Shown one piece after another: positions 39,509 to 48,854 of a DNA stretch of 64,000 nt. A program made the translations under genes and the position numbers. The notes beneath the pieces were generated by a model. That model saw only the letters and a list, made by a program, of their open reading frames with translations. It searched no databases and was not told where the DNA came from. Where the stretch lies: contig CAWDJZ010000007.1 in the NCBI GenBank assembly GCA_963802765.1, forward strand, positions 682,001-746,000, given 5' to 3'. This stretch comes from Gaiellasilicea sp963802765. Its GTDB lineage: Bacteria > Actinomycetota > Thermoleophilia > Gaiellales > Gaiellaceae. Position 1 is the stretch's first letter, and each line of letters begins with the position of its first letter.

Positions 39509-40795
39509 ATGGTCGTCTCACCGCTCTCGCTCGACCGGCTCCGCGCAGCGGGGCTTGCGGAAACCGATCCCGAGATCGCCGACCTGCTCGGACGCGAGCT
39601 CGAGCGGCAGCGGGGCCAGATCGAGCTGATCGCGTCGGAGAACTTCACGTGGCCGAGCGTGCTCGAGGCGGTCGGCTCCGTGCCGACGAACAAGTACGCC
39701 GAGGGCTACCCCGGGCGGCGCTACTACGGTGGCTGCGAGGTCGTGGACGAGATCGAGCAGCTCGCGATCGACCGCGCGAAGGAGCTCTTCGGCGCCGAGC
39801 ACGCGAACGTGCAGCCTCATGCGGGCGCCCAGGCAAACATGGCCGCGTACTTCGCGCTGCTCCAGCCCGGCGACACGATCCTTGCGCTCCGGCTCGACCA
39901 CGGCGGCCATCTCACGCATGGTCTCAAGGTCAACTTCTCCGGCCGGCTGTACACGATCGCCAGCTACGGCGTCTCCCGCGAGACCGAAATGGTCGACTAC
40001 GACGAGGTGCTTGCGCTCGCCAAGGACCACCGCCCGAAGCTGATCATCTGCGGAGGGTCGGCGTATCCCCGCACCGTCGACGCGGCCGAGTTCCGCAAGA
40101 TCGCGGACGAGGTCGGCGCCTTCCTGATGTGCGACATGGCGCACTTCTCGGGCCTGGTCGCGGCCGGCCTGCATCCGAACCCCGTCGAGCACTGCGACAT
40201 CGTCACCTCGACCACCCACAAGACGCTGGCCGGGCCGCGCGCCGGCTTCGTCCTCTGCCGCGAGGAGCATGCGCAGGCCGTCGACCGAGCCGTGTTCCCC
40301 GGCATGCAGGGCGGCCCCCTCCTGCACGCGATCGCGGCCAAGGCCGCGTGCTTCCGGATCGCCGCGTCCGATGCGTTCCGCTCTTACCAGGAGCAGGTGC
40401 GCTCGAACGCCGACGCGCTCTCGGACGAGCTGGTCTCGAACGGTCTCGACGTGCTCACGGGCGGCACCGACACGCACCTGCTCCAGCTCGACCTGCGTCG
40501 GACGGACTGGACGGGCAAGGACGCGGAGGAGCGGTTGGACGAGGTCAGGCTGACGGTGAACCGGAACACGGTGCCGTTCGACGAGCGGCCCCCGACCGTG
40601 GCCTCTGGGGTTCGCATCGGCACGCCTGCCGCGACGATGCGCGGCTTCGACGAGGAAGACTTTCGCGAGGTCGGCCGGATCATCGCCGGCGCGCTCGGCG
40701 AGGGCGACGTGAACGAGCTCGCCGGCCGCGCCGAAGCACTCTGTGCCAAGCGGCCCCTCTATCCGGGCTTCCGCGGCTACGCCGCCTACGCATGA
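39509..40795 (+). CDS. glyA: Serine hydroxymethyltransferase
   Basis: This 428-residue PLP enzyme interconverts serine plus tetrahydrofolate with glycine plus methylene-tetrahydrofolate. Characteristic are IELIASENFTWPSVLEA, NKYAEGYPGRRYYGG, VQPHAGAQANMAAYF, CDMAHFSGLVAAGLHPNP, the PLP Lys in STTHKTLAGPRAGF and GVRIGTPAATMRGF. Its one-carbon product feeds, among others, MetH via methyl-tetrahydrofolate. It is coupled by ATGA to upp. Confidence 0.96.
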   Translation: MVVSPLSLDRLRAAGLAETDPEIADLLGRELERQRGQIELIASENFTWPSVLEAVGSVPTNKYAEGYPGRRYYGGCEVVDEIEQLAIDRAKELFGAEHANVQPHAGAQANMAAYFALLQPGDTILALRLDHGGHLTHGLKVNFSGRLYTIASYGVSRETEMVDYDEVLALAKDHRPKLIICGGSAYPRTVDAAEFRKIADEVGAFLMCDMAHFSGLVAAGLHPNPVEHCDIVTSTTHKTLAGPRAGFVLCREEHAQAVDRAVFPGMQGGPLLHAIAAKAACFRIAASDAFRSYQEQVRSNADALSDELVSNGLDVLTGGTDTHLLQLDLRRTDWTGKDAEERLDEVRLTVNRNTVPFDERPPTVASGVRIGTPAATMRGFDEEDFREVGRIIAGALGEGDVNELAGRAEALCAKRPLYPGFRGYAAYA

Positions 40796-41433
40796 GCACC
40801 GTCACCGGAAAGTTGACGCACGTCGAACATCCGCTGGTCCAGCACAAGCTCTCGTACCTGCGCGATCAGGAGACGCCCACCGTCCACTTCCGCAAGCTCG
40901 TGAACGAGGTGACGCTGCTGCTCACCTACGAGGCGACGAAGGACTTTCCCACCGAGCCGGTCGACATCGAGACGCCGCTGGAACGGATGCAGGCGCAGCG
41001 GATCTCGGGGAAGAAGGTCGCCGTGTGCCCGGTCCTGCGGGCCGGGATCGGCATGCTCGAGGGCGTGCTCTCGCTCATCTCGAGCGCGCGCGTCGGCTTC
41101 ATCGGCCTCTACCGCGACGAGGAGACGCTCGAGCCGGTCGAGTACTACGTGAAGCTGCCGGAGGACCTGGACGAGCGCGACGCGCTCGTGCTCGATCCGA
41201 TGCTCGCGACCGGGAACTCGAGCGCCGCCGCCATCACCGCAGTCAAGGCGGCCGGCGCGCGTTCGGTGACGCTCGTCTGCCTCGTCGCCGCCCCCACCGG
41301 GATCGAGCGGGTGCACGAGGAGCACCCCGACGTCCACATCGTCTGTGCGGCGATCGATCGCGAGTTGAACGAGAAGGGGTTCATCGTGCCGGGCCTGGGC
41401 GACGCAGGCGACCGGCTCTACGGAACGAAGTAG
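40792..41433 (+). CDS. upp: Uracil phosphoribosyltransferase
   Basis: This 213-residue salvage enzyme makes UMP from uracil and PRPP. HPLVQHKLSYLRDQETPTVHF, LRAGIGMLEGVLSLISSARVGFIGLYRDEETL (abridged), the PRPP loop VLDPMLATGNSSAAAI and uracil-binding PGLGDAGDRLYGT are all standard. It overlaps glyA by 4 bp, and the glyA-upp pair near prfA is common in actinobacteria. Confidence 0.96.
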   Translation: MSTVTGKLTHVEHPLVQHKLSYLRDQETPTVHFRKLVNEVTLLLTYEATKDFPTEPVDIETPLERMQAQRISGKKVAVCPVLRAGIGMLEGVLSLISSARVGFIGLYRDEETLEPVEYYVKLPEDLDERDALVLDPMLATGNSSAAAITAVKAAGARSVTLVCLVAAPTGIERVHEEHPDVHIVCAAIDRELNEKGFIVPGLGDAGDRLYGTK

Positions 41434-41440
41434 GGCGGGG

Positions 41441-42556
41441 ATGGACGCGCTTCGGGAGAATCCCGAGGTCCTCTACGGCGCAGTGGTCGCGATGCTGATC
41501 GTGATCCTGCTCACGCCTGCGGTCGGTGGGATGGCGCGGCTCCTCGGTGTCGTCGACCGGCCCGAGGCGCGGCGCCTCAATCGGAACCCGATCCCACGCC
41601 TCGGCGGGCTCGCGATCTTCTTCGGCATCTTCGTGCCTGCGCTCGCGTTCCTCGAGCTCGGTCGGGAGACGCGGGGCGTCCTGCTCGGGGCGGCGGTAGC
41701 GACGGTCGTCGGCGCCGTCGACGACTTCCGCGGGCTCGACCCCAGGTGGAAGCTCGCGGGGCAGATCGTCGCGGCTGCGATCCCACCCTTCTTCGGCGTC
41801 TGGATCGACCACTTCACGTTCCCGTTCCTCGGCCCTGTCGACCTGCCCGCGGTGGTCGGCGTGCCGCTGACGATGGCGTGGATCGTCGCCGTGATGAACA
41901 TGGTGAACTTCCTCGACGGGATGGACGGGCTCGCCGCCGGTGTCTGCGGGATTGCCGGCGCGACCTTCGCCGTGCTCGCCCTCTCGCTCGAGAAGATCGA
42001 TCCCGCGATCCTGTCCGCGATCGTCGCAGGTGCGTGCATCGGCTTCCTGCGGCACAACTTCTTCCCGGCCCGGATCTTCATGGGCGACTCGGGCGCCCTC
42101 GTGCTCGGCTTCCTCCTCGCGGCGCTCTCGGTGCAGGGGCTCTTGAAGACGGCGTCGACCGTCGTCCTGCTCCTGCCGCTGCTCGTGCTGGCGGTGCCGA
42201 TCATCGACACGTCCTTCGTCGTCGCGCGCAGGCTCAAGCACGGGCAACCGCTGGCGGCGCCGGACCAGGCGCACCTGCACTTCCGTTTCCTCAGACGCGG
42301 CTTCTCGCAGCGGCGTGCCGCCGTGACCATGTGGGCGTGGTGCGCCGCGCTGGCGGGGGCGGCCCTCGCGACCCGGTTCATCCCCTTCCGCGAGGGAGGC
42401 GAGTGGCACCTCTGGGAGACGGTCGGCGTGGCCGTGATCGCGCTCGGCGCGCTCGCCTTCTCCGTCTACGTCGTGTACCTGCTCGAGATCGTCAAGCTGA
42501 ACTCTCGTGCGCCGCGCCGCTCGCTCGACCGCACCGGGGAGCGCCGCTCGGCCTAG
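41441..42556 (+). CDS. Undecaprenyl-phosphate GlcNAc-1-phosphate transferase (WecA/TagO-like)
   Basis: This 371-residue polytopic membrane enzyme is of the glycosyltransferase 4/MraY family. It shows NRNPIPRLGGLAIFFG, VGAVDDFRGLDPRWKLAGQI (DD magnesium site), MNMVNFLDGMDGLAAGV (the NFxDGxDGLA signature), FPARIFMGDSGALVLGF and the HIHLR-like segment DQAHLHFRFLRRGFSQRRAA. HxHxR places it with WecA/TagO rather than MraY. It starts cell-envelope glycan synthesis on undecaprenyl phosphate. Location just before the atp cluster is usual in actinobacteria. Confidence 0.9.
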   Translation: MDALRENPEVLYGAVVAMLIVILLTPAVGGMARLLGVVDRPEARRLNRNPIPRLGGLAIFFGIFVPALAFLELGRETRGVLLGAAVATVVGAVDDFRGLDPRWKLAGQIVAAAIPPFFGVWIDHFTFPFLGPVDLPAVVGVPLTMAWIVAVMNMVNFLDGMDGLAAGVCGIAGATFAVLALSLEKIDPAILSAIVAGACIGFLRHNFFPARIFMGDSGALVLGFLLAALSVQGLLKTASTVVLLLPLLVLAVPIIDTSFVVARRLKHGQPLAAPDQAHLHFRFLRRGFSQRRAAVTMWAWCAALAGAALATRFIPFREGGEWHLWETVGVAVIALGALAFSVYVVYLLEIVKLNSRAPRRSLDRTGERRSA

Positions 42557-42572
42557 ATGTTCAATCATCTAG
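42553..42572. terminator. Compact hairpin containing both convergent stop codons
   Basis: CTAGATG-TTCAAT-CATCTAG is a perfect 7-bp inverted repeat. The wecA-like stop (TAG 42554-42556) lies in the left arm, and the opposite-strand hydrolase stop (TGA 42567-42565) starts in the loop and enters the right arm. It is a likely bidirectional terminator. Confidence 0.45.
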
Positions 42573-43266
42573 CGCGTTCGAGGAACGCCACGAGCGCCTC
42601 GTTGAAGCCGGGCGCGCGCTGGGCCGCGTGACCGGCGCCTCGGACGACGACCCGCTCGGCGGGGAGCTCACGCTCCAGCGAGTCGCAGATCGCGTCGAAG
42701 GCCGGGTGGTGACCGCCCGAGACGACGAGCGTCGGAAACGCGAGCACTCGCAACTGCTCGATCGGGATCTCCGCCTCCCACGGTCCGCGCTCGGCCATCA
42801 GGATCCGCGCGCCCCGCTCGACGTCGGGCGGGAGCGGGGAGGGAGGCTGCCATGCCGACCCGACCGCGCCGAGGAACGCTCGCAGGAATGCCTCCGGATC
42901 GCGCGGCCCGTTCGCCCAGAGGTCGATCGCTCCGGCCGCGAACGCGTCGGCCGCCGGATCGCCTGCCGCGGCGCGCGTCGCCGGCGGCTCGATCACCGTG
43001 AGCGAGCGAAGCCTCGGATACCGTGCCGCCGCGAGCAGGCAGACGACGCCGCCGTAGGAGTGGCCGCAGACGTGGTCGCCGGGCCGGAGCCGCTCGGCGA
43101 GCCAGTCCGCGTCGGTGTCGAAGTCGACCCGCTCGACCGGCGGACCGGGCGGGAAACCCGGGCGGTCCAGCACCTCGAGCTCGTAGCGCTCGCCCAACCG
43201 GAGTTGCGCGCCCCACGTCGCTGCTCCGTTGCCCACGGAGCCGTGAACGAGCACGAGCCGCTCCAT
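42565..43266 (-). CDS. Alpha/beta-fold hydrolase
   Basis: This 233-residue serine-hydrolase-fold protein has LVLVHGSVGNGAATWGAQ (oxyanion-hole HG), the nucleophile elbow CGHSYGGVVCLLAA, an acid in the LVVSGGHHPAFDAI region and the final His in VVRGAGHAAQRAPGF. The start ATG 43266 is preferred over a TTG five codons upstream because TACGAT lies 6 nt before it. Substrate unknown. It points toward the wecA-like gene and away from the atp cluster, an insertion into an otherwise conserved neighbourhood. Confidence 0.85.
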   Translation of the reverse strand: MERLVLVHGSVGNGAATWGAQLRLGERYELEVLDRPGFPPGPPVERVDFDTDADWLAERLRPGDHVCGHSYGGVVCLLAAARYPRLRSLTVIEPPATRAAAGDPAADAFAAGAIDLWANGPRDPEAFLRAFLGAVGSAWQPPSPLPPDVERGARILMAERGPWEAEIPIEQLRVLAFPTLVVSGGHHPAFDAICDSLERELPAERVVVRGAGHAAQRAPGFNEALVAFLERAR

Positions 43267-43272
43267 CTTCGC

Positions 43273-43278
43273 ATCGTA
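43273..43278 (-). promoter_or_regulatory. -10 box TACGAT (minus strand) for the hydrolase gene
   Basis: Read on the minus strand, TACGAT ends 6 nt before ATG 43266, matching the leaderless pattern. Confidence 0.5.
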
Positions 43279-43334
43279 CAAAGTCGGCCGTTTTTCCCCA
43301 ATGTAGGCGGTTTTTGGTTGTCACAAACTGCTGC

Positions 43335-43340
43335 TATGCT
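43335..43340 (+). promoter_or_regulatory. -10 box TATGCT, probable atp cluster promoter
   Basis: TATGCT ends 10 nt before ATG 43351, the first gene of the ATP synthase cluster. T-rich runs just upstream (GTTTTTGG at ~43310-43317) are unusual in this GC-rich DNA and may be an upstream activating element. Confidence 0.5.
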
Positions 43341-43350
43341 CGCCCCGCAC

Positions 43351-43551
43351 ATGGAGCCGCAGCCGACCCCGAAGCTCAGCCTCGCCGGCGCTGGCTCCGT
43401 CCTGATCGGGGCGACGCTCGCCGTGATCGCCGTCGCAATCTTCGTCGGTTGGCTCTTCGGATCGGCCGCCTGGGGCTTCCTCGTCGGCACGATCCTGGGC
43501 ATCCCCTTCGGGGTGTTCATGACATACAAGCGCTACGGACACGCATTGTGA
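43351..43551 (+). CDS. AtpZ/AtpI-like small membrane protein
   Basis: This 66-residue protein has two transmembrane helices: GSVLIGATLAVIAVAIFVGWLF and WGFLVGTILGIPFGVFMTYKRY (abridged). The Gly-rich second helix with GIPFG and a basic end resembles AtpZ/AtpI-type assembly or Mg/Ca-channel helper proteins encoded first in atp operons. ATG 43351 follows the -10 box by 10 nt. Only its position and helix pattern support the name. Confidence 0.7.
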   Translation: MEPQPTPKLSLAGAGSVLIGATLAVIAVAIFVGWLFGSAAWGFLVGTILGIPFGVFMTYKRYGHAL

Positions 43552-43587
43552 CCCGCCGCCCCTCGCCAGCCGGCTCCGGCCGGGCAA

Positions 43588-43604
43588 AGCCGGCTCCGCC
43601 GGCT
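43588..43604 (+). other. GC hairpin in the atp leader region
   Basis: AGCCGG-CTCCG-CCGGCT is a perfect 6-bp stem in the 150-bp gap between the AtpZ-like and AtpI-like genes, next to further GCCGGCTCCGG repeats (43568-43582). It may reduce read-through or stabilise RNA. Confidence 0.35.
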
Positions 43605-43701
43605 TCGCGCCGCTCGCGGCACCCGGCTCTCCGAGTCCGTACCTCCGTACTGTCCTCTCCGGCCGTGCACCGCGAGCGGCGCGCGAGGAACGGCGGGCAT
43701 G

Positions 43702-44091
43702 ATGGCCGGCGCCTTCTCCACGCCGCGGCCGCTGCCGAGCCAGACGCTGCCGCTCGTCGCCGGCGCCGCCGTGATCGCGCTCGCGCTGCCGGTCTTCCTC
43801 GCGGCGGGCTGGGACCTGCGCGGCTGGGTGATCGGCGCGACGCTCTGGGCCGGCTCCCGTGGCCTCGCCTCGCTACTGACGCACCTGCGCCGAGGCATGG
43901 GTAACCTCGCCGGCTCTAGCGTGGTCGGCTTCGGAATGACCTTTCGCGCGCTCGCGGTGATGGTTGTGGTCGTCGCGCTCGCGGCAACGGACGCGCGGCT
44001 CGCGCTCGCGGCCACGCTCCTGTACGCGCTCGCATACACACTCGAGCTCGCCGTCGCGCTCGCGCTCTACTTCTCGGGAGAGCCCGCGTGA
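43702..44091 (+). CDS. atpI: ATP synthase subunit I-like membrane protein
   Basis: This 129-residue protein has four hydrophobic segments (SQTLPLVAGAAVIALALPVF, WVIGATLWAGSRGLASLL, VGFGMTFRALAVMVVVVALA, LALAATLLYALAYTLELAVA). The order, length and location immediately before atpB with a GTGA overlap fit the ATP synthase subunit I/AtpI family, a c-ring assembly helper. Sequence signatures are weak, so position is the main evidence. The start may be ATG 43699 or 43702. Confidence 0.65.
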   Translation: MAGAFSTPRPLPSQTLPLVAGAAVIALALPVFLAAGWDLRGWVIGATLWAGSRGLASLLTHLRRGMGNLAGSSVVGFGMTFRALAVMVVVVALAATDARLALAATLLYALAYTLELAVALALYFSGEPA

Positions 44092-44979
44092 AGCGGCTCG
44101 GCGCCCTCGCGCTGACCCTCTGGCTCATCCTGCCGCAGGTCGCCCTCGCGTCCACGACCGAGAACGGCGAGGAGGAGTTCAATCCCGAGCACGACTTCGA
44201 GGTCGGCGAATGGATCCCGATCCACATCGGGCCGCTCGACCTCTCCGATCAACAAAGCGGTGGCGTACCTGATCCTCGGCACGATCGTGACGATCGCGCT
44301 CGGAATCTTCCTGATGCGGGTCCGCATCGGCTCGAGGAACGAGGTCGGCCGGCGCCAGGCGGTGGGTGAGATGGTCTACGAGATCGCGCAGTCGCAAGTC
44401 GCCGAGCAGGGCCTGCCGTACAAGGCGATGGGGCGCTGGTTCCCGTACGTGGCCAGCCTGATGCTGTTCATCTGGGTGATCAACATGCTCGGCTTCATCC
44501 CGCTGCCGCTCTCGAACGAGACGTTCGAGCTCTTCGGGATCGAGCTGCCGACGCTCGCCGTCTACGCGGCGACGTCGTCGATCAGCGTCACGCTCGCGCT
44601 CGCGCTGATGACCTTCGTCTTCACGCATGTCGAGGGCATTCGGTACAACGGCCCCGTCAAGTACTTCAAGAGCTGGATCCCCGACGTGCCGAAGGGCCTG
44701 TACCCGCTGATCGTGCCGCTCGAGATCCTCGGCCAGTTCATGCGCCTGATCAGCCTCTCGGTCCGTCTCTACGCCAACATGCTCGCCGGCCACATGCTGA
44801 TCCTGACCTTCATCGGCCTGATCTTCGTGATCGGAAACCTGGCGATCGCCGTGGTCGCGGTCCCGGCCGCGGCCGCGTTCTACCTGTTCGAGGTCGTGAT
44901 CGTCGTCTCGATCCAGGCATTCATCTTCGCCGCACTCTCTGCCATCTACATCGGTTCGGCGATCGAGCCGGAGCATTAA
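44088..44979 (+). CDS. atpB: ATP synthase F0 subunit a (frameshifted)
   Basis: This is the proton-channel subunit. An N-terminal hydrophobic leader (MKRLGALALTLWLILPQVAL) precedes an acidic segment and HIGPLDLS. Then, after removing one C in CTCTCCGATC (~44244-44245), INKAVAYLILGTIVTIALGIFL follows (abridged), on to ANMLAGHML with the essential Arg in SLSVRLYANMLAGH. Corrected length 296 residues. GTG 44088 overlaps the preceding stop. Without the correction translation would have to start at GTG 44260 and lose the first helix. I treat the shift as a sequence error. Confidence 0.88.
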
Positions 44980-44989
44980 GGAGGAGTAC

Positions 44990-45250
44990 GTGTTCAATCT
45001 GCTTGCTCAGGAAGCCGCGAGCAACACCGACGCCGGCAAGGCGATCGCGCTGGCGCTCGGTATCGGCCTCGGCTCGCTCGGGGCCGGCATCGGCATCGGC
45101 AACATCTTCGGCTCGATGATCCAGGCCGTGGCGCGCCAGCCCGAGCTGCGCGGCGAGCTCACCGGGATCCAGTGGCTCGGCTTCGCGCTCACCGAGGCCG
45201 TCGTCTTCTACGGCCTGATCGGCGGCCTGCTCGCCTACGTGCTGGTCTAG
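44990..45250 (+). CDS. atpE: ATP synthase F0 subunit c
   Basis: This 86-residue hairpin of two helices forms the rotor ring: helix 1 with GLGSLGAGIGIGNIFGSMI, polar loop ARQPELRGEL, helix 2 with the ion-binding Glu69 in GFALTEAVVFYGLIGG. TEAVVFY lacks the Ser/Thr after Glu found in sodium-type rings, so proton coupling is expected. A strong AAGGAGGA precedes GTG 44990, fitting the high synthesis needed for a multi-copy subunit. Confidence 0.94.
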   Translation: MFNLLAQEAASNTDAGKAIALALGIGLGSLGAGIGIGNIFGSMIQAVARQPELRGELTGIQWLGFALTEAVVFYGLIGGLLAYVLV

Positions 45251-45252
45251 AG

Positions 45253-45780
45253 ATGCTGCTCGCAGCCTCACCCCTGATCGAGGTCGTCCCGGGCCTGATG
45301 ATCTGGACGCTCGTCTGCTTCGCGATCACGTTCTTCGTGCTCAAGAAGTTCGCGTTCGGCCCGATCCAGAAGACGATCGACGAGCGTCGTGACCGCATCC
45401 GCTCGTCGGTCGAGGAGGCCGAGCGCGCACGCGCCGAGGCTCGCCGGCTCCTGGAGGAGCACAAGCAGCTCATCGGCCAGGCGAAGTCCGAGGCGGGGGA
45501 GATCCTCGCAGAGGCTCGCAAGGTGGCCGACGCGCAGCGCGAGCGCGCTCGCGAGGAGGCGGAGGCCGACCGGCAGCGCCGGCTCGAGGACACGCGCAAG
45601 CAAATCGAGACCGAGACGGTCCGCGCGCTCGAGCAGATTCGCGCCGAGGTGGCCGACCTGACGCTCGTTGCGACGGCGAAGGTGACGGGGAAGGTGCTCG
45701 ACCGCGACGACCATCGTCGGCTGATCGACCAGGCGATCGGCGAGCTCGACTTCTCGGCTCTGGAGCGTGAGCGGGTCTAG
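45253..45780 (+). CDS. atpF: ATP synthase F0 subunit b
   Basis: This 175-residue stalk subunit has one N-terminal transmembrane helix (LIEVVPGLMIWTLVCFAITF) followed by GPIQKTIDERRDRIRSSVEE and a long charged coiled coil to about residue 150 (EARRLLEEHKQLIGQAK and similar heptads). ATG 45253 is 2 bp after atpE. It dimerises to hold F1 to subunit a. Confidence 0.93.
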   Translation: MLLAASPLIEVVPGLMIWTLVCFAITFFVLKKFAFGPIQKTIDERRDRIRSSVEEAERARAEARRLLEEHKQLIGQAKSEAGEILAEARKVADAQRERAREEAEADRQRRLEDTRKQIETETVRALEQIRAEVADLTLVATAKVTGKVLDRDDHRRLIDQAIGELDFSALERERV

Positions 45781-46313
45781 TGGCGGTCGCACACCGGATG
45801 TACGCGCGGTCGCTCTTCCAGGCCGCCAAGGATGCGGGCAAGCTGGACGTCGTCCACACGGAGCTCGGCGACTTCGCCGCCGCGATCGCCGAGGTGCCGG
45901 AGCTGCGGCGCGTGCTCGCGAACCCCGAGCTCGACCCGCAGCAGAAGGCGGCGGTCCTGGGCGAGATCCTGGGCGACGCGGACGAGCTCGTCCGCAACTT
46001 TGTCCTGCTCGTCTCCGAAAAGGGCCGTGCAGGTGAGATCGAAGAGATCCAGCGCGAGCTCGACGCGCTCGTCGCCGCCGAGCAGCGCCGGCTCACCGTC
46101 GAGCTCACTACCGCCTACGAGCTGTCCGACGAGGAGGCCGCTGCAATTCTCAAGAAGATCGAGCAGTCCTCCGGCCGCGCCGTCGAGGCGACTCGCAGGG
46201 TCGACCCGAAATTGATCGGCGGCATCGTCCTCCAGGCCGGCTCGCTGCGCGTCGACGCGAGCGTGCGCGGCCGCTTGAACCAACTTCGTACCGAGCTCGT
46301 GACAAGGAGATAG
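45780..46313 (+). CDS. atpH: ATP synthase F1 subunit delta
   Basis: This 177-residue peripheral-stalk protein has AHRMYARSLFQAAKDAGKLD at the start, the central LDPQQKAAVLGEIL, FVLLVSEKGRAGEIEEI, and the family ending VDPKLIGGIVLQAGSLRVDASVRGRLNQL (abridged). Unlike mycobacteria, b and delta are separate here. GTG 45780 overlaps the atpF stop by one base. Confidence 0.93.
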   Translation: MAVAHRMYARSLFQAAKDAGKLDVVHTELGDFAAAIAEVPELRRVLANPELDPQQKAAVLGEILGDADELVRNFVLLVSEKGRAGEIEEIQRELDALVAAEQRRLTVELTTAYELSDEEAAAILKKIEQSSGRAVEATRRVDPKLIGGIVLQAGSLRVDASVRGRLNQLRTELVTRR

Positions 46314-46319
46314 AGAAAC

Positions 46320-47849
<1,530 letters not shown>

Positions 47850-47850
<1 letters not shown>

Positions 47851-48740
47851 TGGCTTCGGTCCAGGACCTGAAGCGGCGCGTCCGCTCCGTCAAGAACACG
47901 CGCAAGATCACGAAGGCGATGGAGCTCGTCGCCTCGGCCCGCCTGCGCCGCGCGCAGACGCGGATCGAGGCGATGCGGCCCTACGCCGAGACGATGCGCG
48001 AGCTGATCGCGGGCGTCGGCCGTGCGAGCGCGTCCGTGCGCGGGCTGCCGCTCCTGCAGCAGCGCGACGAGGAGAAGACGGTCGCGGTGATCGCCCTGAC
48101 GGGCGACCGCGGGCTCGCAGGCCCGTTCAACGCCCAGATCATCCGGCGCTCGTTCGCCCTCGAGCGCCAGCTGCGTGGGGAGGGGAAGCAGGTCCGCTTC
48201 GTCGCCGTCGGCAAGAAGGGCCGCTCGACGTTCGCGTTCCGGCGCTACGAGACTGCCGCGGAGTACGTCGGCTTCACCGACCGGCCGGCCTACGCCGACG
48301 CGCAGGCGATCGCGCACCGCGTCGGCGAGCTCTACATCGAGGGCGAGATCGACCGGGCGGTGCTCGTCTACAACGCCTACGTCTCGCCGCTCGTCCAGAC
48401 GGTGACCGAGCAGGATCTGCTGCCGATCTCGGCCGACATCCTCGAGACCGACGAGGAGGAGCGCCGCGACGACGCGCTGCGCGGCGACTTCATCTTCGAG
48501 CCCGAGCCGGAGGAGATCCTGGCCCGGCTGCTGCCCGTCTACCTCGAGACGCAGGTGTACCGCGCGCTGCTCGAGTCGGCGGCGTCGGAGCAAGGCGCGA
48601 GGATGACCGCGATGCGGAACGCCTCGAAGAACGCCGGCGAGCTGATCGACTCGCTGACGCTGCAGATGAACCGCGCGCGCCAGGCCGAGATCACGCAGGA
48701 GATCCTCGAGGTCGTCGCAGGCGCCGAGGCACTGACCTAG
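47850..48740 (+). CDS. atpG: ATP synthase F1 subunit gamma
   Basis: This 296-residue central-shaft subunit has the N-terminal coiled coil LKRRVRSVKNTRKITKAMEL, VIALTGDRGLAGPFN, and the C-terminal ARMTAMRNASKNAGELIDSL with TLQMNRARQAEITQEILEVV, the strongest family signature. ATG 47850 overlaps the corrected atpA stop. In most genomes atpD follows at once; here the importer operon at 48855 intervenes. Confidence 0.94.
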
Positions 48741-48782
48741 GCATCCAGCCGGCCCGTAAACGGCGTACTAACAATCGCAGGT

Positions 48783-48802
48783 CGCGAACGTCCAAGTTCG
48801 CG
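48783..48802 (+). promoter_or_regulatory. Leader hairpin upstream of the peptide-importer operon
   Basis: CGCGAAC-GTCCAA-GTTCGCG is a perfect 7-bp inverted repeat about 52 bp before the binding-protein start. A possible -10 (TACTAA, 48766-48771) lies just upstream, so the repeat is either at the transcript's 5' end or an operator overlapping the start site. Confidence 0.4.
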
Positions 48803-48854
48803 TGACCGGTCGAAAGGTCGATCGGCGAACGCTCCAATCGGGGAGGAAGAAGGA

